DNA from: Actinomycetes bacterium
GTDB taxonomy: Bacteria > Actinomycetota > Actinomycetes > Actinomycetales > Microbacteriaceae
Assembly: GCA_030425055.1 (NCBI GenBank)
Contig: JAUHVN010000037.1
Location: forward strand, 1-13,549
DNA: 13,549 bases
Reading direction: 5' to 3'
Below, piece after piece: positions 1 to 7,041 of the stretch; within the stretch, counting starts at the first letter, position 1; the number at the start of each line of letters is the position of its first letter. The notes under the pieces are model-generated. The model did not search any database, was not told the DNA's origin, and was given only the letters and a program-made list of their open reading frames with translations. A program made the position numbers and the translations under genes.

Positions 1-382
1 CCGGTATCGCTTCGATCACGTTTCCGATGACGCCGTCTGCTCCGCCGCGCACCATGAAGGGCGCGATGATGTCGGCGACGGTCGTGGGGGCGGCCACGGC
101 GGTGAGGTCGGCGGCATCACCGCGGGCGAGTGCGCGAGCCGTACCCTCCGCTCGCGCGGCCTGGTCGAGCAGCCGCCGCGCAACGGGGAGGAACGCGGCT
201 CCGGCGGGAGTCAAGTCCAGGCCACGGGGCATTCTCACGAAGAGCGCGAAGCCGAGCTCGTCCTCCAGCCGCCGCAGTTGGCGGGTGAGGGACGGCTGGG
301 CCACGTGCAGCACATGAGATGCGGCGTTGAGGCTGCCGGCCTCATGGATCGCGACGAAGTAGCCGAGCGGACGAAGGTCGAT
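1..382 (-). CDS. LysR-type transcriptional regulator, N-terminal part (cut by window edge)
   Basis: The first 127 codons are visible, open to the left edge. Residues 1-60 form a textbook LysR winged helix-turn-helix: DLRPLGYFVAIHEAGSL, then AASHVLHVAQPSLTRQLRRL and a wing ending in LTPAGAAFL, followed by the linker helix and the start of the effector domain. LysR proteins usually bind DNA as tetramers and activate a divergent operon when an effector binds; the gene is divergent from the transporter-hydrolase operon, its probable target. The start is odd: between the in-frame stop at 413-415 and the helix-turn-helix there is no ATG, GTG, TTG or CTG. GGGAGG at 394-389 lies 6 nt before ATC at 382-380, which gives the normal family N-terminus, so I place the start there. 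A second ATC at 385-383 is possible. Family call is firm; start is inferred. Confidence 0.93.
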   Translation of the reverse strand, partial: MDLRPLGYFVAIHEAGSLNAASHVLHVAQPSLTRQLRRLEDELGFALFVRMPRGLDLTPAGAAFLPVARRLLDQAARAEGTARALARGDAADLTAVAAPTTVADIIAPFMVRGGADGVIGNVIEAIP

Positions 383-489
383 GATATGCCTCCCGGGTAT
401 CGGTATTGGCCACTATAGGCATTGGTCGATTATGAGTCGAGATTCATAGACTGACGGCACCTTGCGCACACCGTCACCAGGAGGACGAC
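383..489. promoter_or_regulatory. Divergent control region between LysR regulator and ABC operon
   Basis: The leftward promoter looks good: TATAGT (417-412) as -10 and TCGACT (440-435) as -35 with a 17-nt spacer, followed by GGGAGG (394-389) before the LysR start. A weaker rightward pair is TTGGTC (422-427) and CATAGA (445-450), also 17 nt apart. A palindrome TATGA-N8-TCATA (431-448) overlaps the leftward -35 and the rightward spacer and -10, so a bound protein would affect both genes. ATTGG recurs in direct orientation at 404-408 and 421-425. This arrangement fits LysR autoregulation with activation of the divergent operon. Promoter assignments are by eye and the operator role is inferred. 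Confidence 0.6.
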
Positions 490-2088
490 ATGACAGCCAC
501 AACAGCGCGACGATCGCGCCTGACAGGGGTGGCGGTCCTCGCCGCCCTCGGACTGGGGGTTGCGGGATGCTCCGCGACCGACTCCGCCGATCCGGCCGAA
601 CCGGAGACGAGCGTGCTGACCATCGCCGCATCGGCGGCGGTGACCACCTGGGATCCGGTGCGCTCGTTCTCGACAGAGGCGCTGTACATGGCCAACATCT
701 ACGAGCCGCTGCTGTGGAAGAACGCGGAGGGCGTCGAGCCCGCGTTCTCGCCAGGTATCGCCGAGTCGTGGGAGACCAGCGAGGACGGCCTGACCTGGAC
801 CTTCCACATTCGCGAGGGCGCGATGTTCCACGACGGTGCCGAGGTCGACGCCGAGGCGGTGAAGGCGAGCATCGAGGCCGCCGCCAACCGCGGTGGTGCA
901 TCCTTCATCTGGGCTCCGCTCGAGAGTGTCGAGGCGACCGACGACGCCACGGTCGTCATGAACCTCTCCTACCCTGCGCCGATGGACCTCGTCGCGGCAT
1001 CCACCTACGGCGCCTGGATCGTCTCGCCCGAGGCGCTCGAGGCATCCGCCGCCGACGACCAGTACTTCGAGGCCGGCATCGACGCCGGCACCGGTCCCTA
1101 CATGCTCAAGGACTACGAGCCGGGCACCAAGGTCGTGCTCGAGGCGTTCGATGACCACTGGGACACCGAGAACACGGCGTATTACGACATCGTCGACGTC
1201 GCGATCACTCCCGACGCCGTCACGGCGCAGCAGATGCTCACCTCGGGGGAAGTCGACTTCGCCACGAGCATCCCGCTCGAGAACGTCGACACGGTGGCAT
1301 CCGACCTGGGCACCGAAGTGCGCCGCGGCAACTCGCCGTTCAACTTCGTTGCGCTGTTCAACACGACGCGGCCACCGCTGGACGACCCCGAGGTGCGCCG
1401 CGCGCTCAGCTGGGCCATCCCGTACGACGACATCATCGAGGTGGGCGCACAGGGCTACGCCACCCAGGCGCACGGGCCGGTGCCGAAGGGCATCTTCCCC
1501 TACTCCGAGGGTGTGCCCCAGTACACCCAAGACCTCGACAAGGCCGCCGACCTGCTCGCCGAGGCAGGCTACGCCGATGGGTTCGAGCTCACGCTGACCT
1601 ACGCGTCGGAGAACGCCTCGGAAGCCCGCTTCGTACCGCTCATCAAGGACGCGCTCGGCCAGATCGGCGTGGACGTCGAGGTGCGCGCCGAGCTGTTCAA
1701 CCAGCAGTGGGAGAACGCGAAGGCCGACCCCGCCACCGCGCAGGACATCTTCGTGCTCTACTACTGGCCCACCTACAGCGACGCCGGGTCTGACAACCTC
1801 TACTCGCTGTTCCACTCGAGCGACGTTCCGTTCTTCAACCTGAGCTACTGGAACAACGGCGAGTACGACGCACTCATCGAGGAGGCCGCCACCTTGACGG
1901 GCACCGACCGCGACGCGGCGCAGGCCACCTACGAACAGGCGATGGAACTGCTCGTCGACGAGGCACCCGGCGTCTTCCTCTACGACGCACAGACCGTCAC
2001 GGTGCTGCCCCCCGAACTGACGATCGCGCCGTTCAACGAGAACTACCCGTTCACAGTGTTCTTCGCGCCGATCCAGCCGGCGACGTGA
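490..2088 (+). CDS. ABC transporter substrate-binding lipoprotein, family 5 (DppA/OppA type)
   Basis: Protein of 532 aa. The N-terminus has a basic stretch (TARRSR), a hydrophobic core and the lipobox LGVAGC, so Cys27 should be lipidated and the mature protein anchored outside the membrane. The typical SBP_bac_5 opening follows: an YEPLLW segment near residue 71, then PGIAESWETSEDGLTWTFHIREG, with the MFHDG and later ALSWAIPYDDI motifs seen in peptide- and nickel-binding relatives. Length is normal for the family. It should capture the substrate and deliver it to the permeases encoded downstream. The start is supported by AGGAGG at 479-484, five nt before ATG. It is the first gene of the operon and is followed by a strong hairpin that may keep its mRNA level high. 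The ligand cannot be read from sequence; peptides are the default, but the operon's hydrolase suggests an amide- or ester-containing small molecule. Confidence 0.95.
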   Translation: MTATTARRSRLTGVAVLAALGLGVAGCSATDSADPAEPETSVLTIAASAAVTTWDPVRSFSTEALYMANIYEPLLWKNAEGVEPAFSPGIAESWETSEDGLTWTFHIREGAMFHDGAEVDAEAVKASIEAAANRGGASFIWAPLESVEATDDATVVMNLSYPAPMDLVAASTYGAWIVSPEALEASAADDQYFEAGIDAGTGPYMLKDYEPGTKVVLEAFDDHWDTENTAYYDIVDVAITPDAVTAQQMLTSGEVDFATSIPLENVDTVASDLGTEVRRGNSPFNFVALFNTTRPPLDDPEVRRALSWAIPYDDIIEVGAQGYATQAHGPVPKGIFPYSEGVPQYTQDLDKAADLLAEAGYADGFELTLTYASENASEARFVPLIKDALGQIGVDVEVRAELFNQQWENAKADPATAQDIFVLYYWPTYSDAGSDNLYSLFHSSDVPFFNLSYWNNGEYDALIEEAATLTGTDRDAAQATYEQAMELLVDEAPGVFLYDAQTVTVLPPELTIAPFNENYPFTVFFAPIQPAT

Positions 2089-2091
2089 CGC

Positions 2092-2127
2092 GGTGGGGCG
2101 GGCGCCGCCCCCAGCGCCCGCCCCGCC
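2092..2127 (+). other. GC-rich intergenic stem-loop between binding-protein and permease genes
   Basis: An 11-bp perfect stem pairs GGGGCGGGCGC (2095-2105) with GCGCCCGCCCC (2114-2124) around an 8-nt loop. Two further G-C pairs and one G-U wobble extend it to 14 pairs (2092-2127). There is no following T tract, so it does not look like a classic intrinsic terminator. Its position, starting 4 nt after the binding-protein stop and 35 nt before the permease start, matches mRNA-stabilising or partly terminating hairpins known from other binding-protein-dependent operons. The likely effect, by inference, is more binding protein than permease. Confidence 0.75.
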
Positions 2128-2162
2128 ATCTTCCCGGCTCCACTCCCACCAGGAAAGACATC

Positions 2163-3179
2163 ATGTGGTCCTTCATCGCGCGACGCCTCGGCACGGCTGC
2201 ACTCGTGCTGCTGGTGCTGACGGTCGTGGTGTTCATCCTGGCCCGTGTCATCCCCGCCGACCCGGCCGTGGTCTACGTCGGTCCCAAGGCGCCGCCTGAG
2301 GAGCTCGCCCGCATCCGCGAGCAGCTGGGTTTCGACCAGTCGCTCATCGTGCAGTACTTCCAGTACCTCGCGGGGTTGGTGACCGGTGATTGGGGCAACT
2401 CCCTCGCCACCAAACGGCCCGTGCTCGAAGAGCTCGCGACGCGCCTCCCCGCGACGCTCGAGCTGCTGACCGCCGCGATGCTGCTGGCGGTTCTGGTCGG
2501 CATCCCGCTCGGTGTCCTCGCCGCCCGTCGCCCCGGCAGCATGGCCGACGCCTCGCTGCGCTTCTTCTCGATCGGGGCGATCTCGGTACCCGCCTTCTGG
2601 CTCGGGCTGCTGCTGCAGGTGGTCTTCGTCGGCCAGCTCGGACTGCTGCCGGCGACCGGCCAGTTCACCACCGAGCTCGCCTACACCTCGCCGGTCACAC
2701 ACGTCACCGGGTTCGCCCTGTTCGACGCGACCATCACCGGCAACTGGGTCGCGCTCGGCGACGGCCTGGTGCACCTCATCCTTCCCGCCGTGACCCTCGC
2801 CGCCTACCCGCTGGGGCTCATCGCCCGCATGACGCGCGCGGCGATGCTCGACGTGATGGGGCAGGACTTCGTGTTCACCGCCGACGCGTACGGGCTGCGT
2901 GACGCGATGATCCGCTGGCGGCTCGCGCTCAAGAACGCCATGCCGCCGACCATGACCGTCATCGGCCTCGCCGCGGCGTATGCCCTCACCGGCACGTTCT
3001 TCGTCGAGATCGTGTTCAACTGGCCCGGCATCGGGCAGTTCGCCACCTCGGCCATGCTCGCCGTCGACTACCCCGCGATCATGGCGATCGCCCTGCTCGG
3101 CGCGACGGGGTATCTCATCGCCAACTTCATCGTCGACATCGTGCATGCGCGGCTCGATCCGAGAGTGAGGCTCTCATGA
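2163..3179 (+). CDS. ABC transporter permease, DppB/OppB type
   Basis: Protein of 338 aa. It begins MWSFIARRLG and has a first membrane helix at about residues 11-30, a short external segment with the usual LGFDQSLIVQYFQYL and GDWGNS motifs, then helices near 100-121, 136-159, 205-223, 266-288 and 303-325. The region around 172-205 (SPVTHVTGF, GNW, HLILPA) is typical of DppB-like permeases. The cytoplasmic coupling loop (about 236-262) should contact an ATPase; it retains the central Gly244 but reads TADAYGL where relatives usually have a TARAKG-like sequence. I chose ATG 2163 because AGGAAAG (2151-2157) lies 5 nt upstream and the protein then starts as the family does; a GTG at 2085 would translate the hairpin. 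The stop overlaps the next start by ATGA. The protein forms the membrane channel with the neighbouring permease. Confidence 0.95.
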   Translation: MWSFIARRLGTAALVLLVLTVVVFILARVIPADPAVVYVGPKAPPEELARIREQLGFDQSLIVQYFQYLAGLVTGDWGNSLATKRPVLEELATRLPATLELLTAAMLLAVLVGIPLGVLAARRPGSMADASLRFFSIGAISVPAFWLGLLLQVVFVGQLGLLPATGQFTTELAYTSPVTHVTGFALFDATITGNWVALGDGLVHLILPAVTLAAYPLGLIARMTRAAMLDVMGQDFVFTADAYGLRDAMIRWRLALKNAMPPTMTVIGLAAAYALTGTFFVEIVFNWPGIGQFATSAMLAVDYPAIMAIALLGATGYLIANFIVDIVHARLDPRVRLS

Positions 3180-4075
3180 GCGTCCCGACCGTCATCGATG
3201 TTCCCGCTCCGACGCTCACGGATGCCGGATTCCTTCGCCGCGCCGCCCGTGCGGTGCGCTCCGACCGCCTCGCGCTCGTCGGGATCGCCCTCATCGTGCT
3301 CGTCGTCATCGCGGCCCTGTTCGGACCGTGGCTGGCACCGTACCCCGAGCAGGGCTTCGGGGCGACGGCGGTCGATCAGCGCAACCTGCCGCCGAGTTTC
3401 CTGCACTGGATGGGCACCGACCAACTCGGGCGCGACGTGCTCTCGCGCGTCATCATCGGCGCACAGCCGGCGCTCACGGTATCGCTCTTCGTCGTCGTGC
3501 TCGCAGCGGGCATCGGGGTGCCGCTGGGTGCCGTCGCCGGCTACCGCGGCGGGTGGCTCGACGAGGTGCTCATGCGGATCACCGAGGTGTTCCAGGCGTT
3601 TCCGCCACTCCTGCTGGCGATGATCACCGTCGCCCTGCTGGGCCCGAGTCTGACCAACGCCGGTCTCGCGCTCGCCATCAGCTGGTGGCCGTGGTACGCG
3701 CGGCTCGTCCGAGCCGAGGCGCGATCGTTGCGCGAGCGCCCGTTCGTCGAGGCGGCACGCGCCATCGGTGTGCCGATGTGGCGGATTCTTCCGCGGCACA
3801 TCCTGCGCAATTGCATGACGCCGATCCTCGTGCAGGCCACGATCGACATCGGCACGGTCATCCTCGCCGCCGGCACTCTCGCCTTCATCGGGCTGGGCGC
3901 ACAGCCACCCGACCCCGACTGGGGTCTGATGGTGGCCGAGGGACGCGGCGTGATCTTCACCCAGTGGTGGATCTCGACCTTCCCGGGGCTGGCGATCTTC
4001 CTCACGGTTCTCGGATTCAATCTGCTCGGCGACTCGCTGCGCGACATGCTCGACCCGAGGCAGGTGGCCCGATGA
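3176..4075 (+). CDS. ABC transporter permease, DppC/OppC type
   Basis: Protein of 299 aa. An N-terminal cytoplasmic tail is followed by a helix at about 32-54 and the DppC hallmark HWMGTDQLGRDVLSRVIIGA (about 77-96). Further helices lie near 98-122, 136-155, 159-171, 213-240 and 262-285. The EAA coupling loop is canonical: EAARAIGV (192-199) then ILPRHILRN (204-212), the site that docks on an ATPase subunit. It ends in MLDPR, a common end of these permeases. It is the second half of the heterodimeric channel. Translation is coupled on both sides by ATGA overlaps (3176-3179 and 4072-4075), so channel and ATPase subunits should be made in a fixed ratio. Confidence 0.96.
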   Translation: MSVPTVIDVPAPTLTDAGFLRRAARAVRSDRLALVGIALIVLVVIAALFGPWLAPYPEQGFGATAVDQRNLPPSFLHWMGTDQLGRDVLSRVIIGAQPALTVSLFVVVLAAGIGVPLGAVAGYRGGWLDEVLMRITEVFQAFPPLLLAMITVALLGPSLTNAGLALAISWWPWYARLVRAEARSLRERPFVEAARAIGVPMWRILPRHILRNCMTPILVQATIDIGTVILAAGTLAFIGLGAQPPDPDWGLMVAEGRGVIFTQWWISTFPGLAIFLTVLGFNLLGDSLRDMLDPRQVAR

Positions 4076-5031
4076 GCGCTCTCGTCGAGATCCGCGATCT
4101 CGAAGTCGACTTCGTCTCACGGGGCACGGTCACGAACCGACCGATCCGCGGGGTCACCCTGACCTTGGGGGCCGGTGAGGTGCTGGGCGTGGTCGGAGAG
4201 ACCGGGTGCGGCAAGACCCTCATGGGTCTGGCGGTGCTCGGGATGCTGCCGCGCGGCGCCGTCTCGCGCGGGAGCATCGCCATCGACGGGCGACTCCCGT
4301 CCGCGCGCGGTGCCCGGTCGGTGCGCGGCGACGTCGTCTCGATCGTCTTCCAGAATCCCGGCACCGCCTTCAACCCCGTCTTCACCATCGGCCAGCAGAT
4401 GAACGACGTCGTCGCCCGCCACCTGGGGCTGCGTCGTGCGGCCGCGCGCGAACGGGTGCTCACCTACCTGCGGCTCGTGCGGCTGCCCGACCCGGACCGC
4501 GTGGCGGACAGCTATCCGCACCAGCTCTCGGGCGGGATGCTGCAGCGAGCCATGATCGCGATGGCGCTGCTGTGCGAGCCGAAAGTGCTCATCCTCGACG
4601 AGCCGACGACCGCGCTCGACGTCACCGTCGCCAAGCAGATCCTCGATCTCGTGCTGCAGCTGCGCGACGAGCTCGGCATCGGCGTGCTCCTCATCACGCA
4701 CAACCTCGGCGTCGTCAGCGAGACGTGCGATCGCATCGCGGTGCTCTACGCCGGGCGCGTGGTCGAGCTGGGCGAGACGTCCGACGTGCTGGCCAGCCCG
4801 TCGCATCCCTACACCCGGGGTCTGCTCGGTGCACTGCCGGGCCGCCACACTCCCGACATGCCGTTGGAGGCGATTCGGGGGAGCGTGCCGCCGAATCTCC
4901 TCGCGGTCACCGGGTGCGCCTTCGCCGACCGGTGCCCGATCGCGGTGGACGCGTGCCGCGTGACGGATCCGGCTCTCGAGGGCGGCTCCGGCCACGAGGT
5001 GGCCTGCATCCGAGCGGGGGTGCCGGCATGA
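4072..5031 (+). CDS. ABC transporter ATP-binding protein, DppD/OppD type with C-terminal cysteine motif
   Basis: Protein of 319 aa. ATPase motifs in order: Walker A GETGCGKT (42-49, Lys48), Q-loop FQN (93-95), ABC signature LSGGM (152-156), Walker B VLILDEP (172-178, catalytic Glu177), D-loop ALD (181-183) and switch His210. The Walker A sequence differs from the common GESGSGKS but keeps the required Gly, Lys and Thr. The C-terminal oligopeptide-transporter domain is present: HPYT (245-248), then Cys282, Cys288, Cys295 and Cys312. The cysteine pattern matches the DppD/OppD region reported to bind a [4Fe-4S] cluster in a bacterial homologue; a cluster here is inferred. The start at ATG 4072 overlaps the permease stop as ATGA and gives the normal N-terminus. 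It should pair with the next-encoded ATPase to power import. Confidence 0.96.
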   Translation: MSALVEIRDLEVDFVSRGTVTNRPIRGVTLTLGAGEVLGVVGETGCGKTLMGLAVLGMLPRGAVSRGSIAIDGRLPSARGARSVRGDVVSIVFQNPGTAFNPVFTIGQQMNDVVARHLGLRRAAARERVLTYLRLVRLPDPDRVADSYPHQLSGGMLQRAMIAMALLCEPKVLILDEPTTALDVTVAKQILDLVLQLRDELGIGVLLITHNLGVVSETCDRIAVLYAGRVVELGETSDVLASPSHPYTRGLLGALPGRHTPDMPLEAIRGSVPPNLLAVTGCAFADRCPIAVDACRVTDPALEGGSGHEVACIRAGVPA

Positions 5032-5855
5032 CGGCATCCGCTCTGCTCTCGGTCCGTCACATCGTGAAGGACTACCGCGCGCACGGCCAGACGGTGCGAG
5101 CGGTCGACGACGTCTCGTTCGACATCGCCCCGGGCACCACCTTCGGGCTCGTCGGCGAGTCGGGGTCCGGCAAGAGCACGGTTGCGCGTTGCGCACTGCG
5201 GCTCGTCGACCCGACCTCCGGCGAGGCGCTCATCGACGGGGTCGACATCCATCGCGCGCGCGGCCGCGCGCTGCGTGAGCTGCGCGCCCGCGTCGGCATG
5301 GTGTTCCAGAACCCCGTCGCTGCGCTCAACCCGCGCATCCCGGTACGCGACAGCATCGCCGAGCCCCTGCGCACGCACGAGCGACTGAGCAGGTCGCAGA
5401 TCGACGCGCGGGTGGCGGCGCTGCTCGACGAGGTCGGCCTCGCCACGACCCATGCGGCACGCCTGCCTCATCAGCTCTCGGGTGGTCAGTGCCAGCGCGT
5501 CGGCATCGCGCGGGCACTCGCGACCCGCCCTGAACTGCTCGTGCTCGACGAGCCCACCAGCGCGCTGGACGTATCGGTGCAGGCGCAGGTGCTCAATCTG
5601 CTGCGGCGACTTCGTGCTGAGCACGGCCTGACCTTCATGCTGATCTCGCATGATCTCGACGTGGTCCGCTACATGAGCGATGTCGCCGGTGTGATGTGCC
5701 GCGGTGCACTCGTCGAAGTCGGTCCGGCAGCACAGGTCCTCACCTCCCCCGCGCACGAGTACACCGCCCAGCTGCTCGCGGCGATGCCGCCGACCCCCGG
5801 CGCCGTGCACCCACCCGCTTCCCTCGACACGAATGAGATGAGTCCGCTGCCGTGA
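5028..5855 (+). CDS. ABC transporter ATP-binding protein, DppF/OppF type (short C-terminus)
   Basis: Protein of 275 aa. Walker A GESGSGKST (43-51), Q-loop FQN (93-95), signature LSGGQ (150-154), Walker B LLVLDEP (170-176, catalytic Glu175), D-loop ALD (179-181) and switch His208 are all intact, so it should hydrolyse ATP. It forms the second nucleotide-binding subunit of the heterodimer with the upstream ATPase. It is shorter than usual DppF proteins (about 320 aa): it stops soon after the AHEYTAQLLAAMP segment and lacks the C-terminal cysteine domain that its partner has. The start ATG 5028 overlaps the previous stop as ATGA, and its stop overlaps the hydrolase start as GTGA at 5852-5855. 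Confidence 0.95.
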   Translation: MTASALLSVRHIVKDYRAHGQTVRAVDDVSFDIAPGTTFGLVGESGSGKSTVARCALRLVDPTSGEALIDGVDIHRARGRALRELRARVGMVFQNPVAALNPRIPVRDSIAEPLRTHERLSRSQIDARVAALLDEVGLATTHAARLPHQLSGGQCQRVGIARALATRPELLVLDEPTSALDVSVQAQVLNLLRRLRAEHGLTFMLISHDLDVVRYMSDVAGVMCRGALVEVGPAAQVLTSPAHEYTAQLLAAMPPTPGAVHPPASLDTNEMSPLP

Positions 5856-7030
5856 CCGACCTGCTGCATCCCCGCGACCTCGCATCCACCCGTGTGCTCC
5901 GCTACCCGGGGGCGCCGGACGCGCCGCTCACCCTCGACACGTGGCAGGACGCGCCGCACAACCGCTGGGCGTTCTCGCACGTTGAGCAGATCGTTCCGAC
6001 CGTGCCGATCCCGCGGCGCCGCGACACCCACCCGACGCGCGAGGTCGGCGGCCTTCTGCGCGACCTCAGCGGCATCGAGCAGCGCCTCGTCGACTCGTAC
6101 ACCGACGCCCTCGTGGTGCGTACGCGCGATGGCATCGTCGGGGAGTACTACCGCGACGGGGTGACCGTCGACAGCCGCCACCTGTTGATGAGCGTGTCGA
6201 AATCGATCTGCGGTCTGGTGATCGGGGTGCTCGTCGACCGGGGCCTCGTCGATCCGGCCGAACGCGTGAGCACGTATGTTCCCGACCTGCACGACAGCGC
6301 ATACGGCGATGCCCGCATCCAGCATGTGCTCGACATGACCGTCGACGTCGACTACGACGAGGACTACCGCAATCCGGCATCGCACGTGCAGAAACAGGAC
6401 CGTGTCGCCGGCTGGCGGCCGCGGGCCGACACCGACCCGGAGGACACGTACGCGTTCCTCGCGTCCTTGAGCGGCGGGGGCAGCCACGGCGAGGTCTTCC
6501 GCTACTGCTCTGCGGGCACGGACGTCCTCGCCTGGGTCGTCGAGAACGTCACCGGATGCCGATACGCAGACGCGGTGTCGAGTCTCCTGTGGTCACGCCT
6601 GGGCGCTGCGCACGATGCGCTGATCACCGTGGATCGCGGAGGCTTCGCGTTCGCGAACGGTGGCATGGCGTGCACGGCACGCGACCTTTCGCGGGTGGGC
6701 ATGCTGATGCTCGACGGCGGCGAGATCGACGGTGACCGCATCGTGTCGGCCGAGTGGGTGCGCCGGACCATCGAAGGCGCCGACCCCGAACTCGCCCGTG
6801 GGTCGATCCTGCAGAACGTGCATCCGCAGGGCGCGTACTCGAACCAGTGGTGGGTGACCGGCAGCGGTGAGGTCTACGCCATCGGCATCCACGGCCAGTA
6901 CATCTGGGTCGACCTCGCCGCCGGTGTCGTGATCACGAAGTTCTCGGCGTGGCCCGAGGCCGTGACCGAGGAGTGGAACCGGGTGCACGCCGAGCTTTTC
7001 CGCGAGATCAGCGCCGCCGCCCACGCGTAG
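5852..7030 (+). CDS. SxxK serine hydrolase, NylB/EstB-like (class C beta-lactamase fold)
   Basis: Protein of 392 aa with no signal peptide, so probably cytoplasmic. The catalytic set of the beta-lactamase/EstB superfamily is visible: SVSK (Ser114, Lys117), Tyr218 in FRYCSAGTDVLAWV, and a third motif around GIHGQY (345-350) followed by the strand IWVDLAAGVVITKFSAWP. These sequences and the length match 6-aminohexanoate-dimer hydrolase (NylB) and related carboxylesterases more than true beta-lactamases or penicillin-binding proteins. Members cleave amide or ester bonds through an acyl-serine intermediate. It starts with GTG at 5852, overlapping the ATPase stop as GTGA, so it belongs to the transport operon and probably processes the imported compound. 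The stop is 10 bp from that of the convergent sulfatase gene. The natural substrate is unknown; nylon-oligomer, short ester, beta-lactam or unusual peptide hydrolysis are all possible. Confidence 0.93.
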   Translation: MTDLLHPRDLASTRVLRYPGAPDAPLTLDTWQDAPHNRWAFSHVEQIVPTVPIPRRRDTHPTREVGGLLRDLSGIEQRLVDSYTDALVVRTRDGIVGEYYRDGVTVDSRHLLMSVSKSICGLVIGVLVDRGLVDPAERVSTYVPDLHDSAYGDARIQHVLDMTVDVDYDEDYRNPASHVQKQDRVAGWRPRADTDPEDTYAFLASLSGGGSHGEVFRYCSAGTDVLAWVVENVTGCRYADAVSSLLWSRLGAAHDALITVDRGGFAFANGGMACTARDLSRVGMLMLDGGEIDGDRIVSAEWVRRTIEGADPELARGSILQNVHPQGAYSNQWWVTGSGEVYAIGIHGQYIWVDLAAGVVITKFSAWPEAVTEEWNRVHAELFREISAAAHA

Positions 7031-7041
7031 CGGGGGCCGCT
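7029..7041. terminator. Small hairpin across convergent stop codons (weak candidate terminator)
   Basis: AGCGG (7029-7033) and CCGCT (7037-7041) form a perfect 5-bp stem with a 3-nt loop. It begins inside the hydrolase TAG stop and ends in the first base (antisense) of the sulfatase stop. There is no T tract on either strand. It could slow polymerase from both sides in the 10-bp gap, but it is short enough to arise by chance. Confidence 0.25.

Noticed and set aside
413..1815. Leftward open frames opposite the binding-protein gene
   Set aside because: Val/Gly/Arg-rich antisense translations; the rightward frame has a signal peptide, lipobox and family motifs.
2085..2162. GTG at 2085 as the start of the first permease
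   Set aside because: It would add 26 residues encoded by the hairpin region, overlaps the previous stop and has no ribosome-binding site. ATG 2163 has AGGAAAG 5 nt upstream and a normal N-terminus.
5852..7030. Hydrolase as an antibiotic-resistance beta-lactamase
   Set aside because: SxxK is shared, but the other motifs, the length and the absence of a signal peptide fit NylB/EstB-type hydrolases, and class C enzymes are exported.
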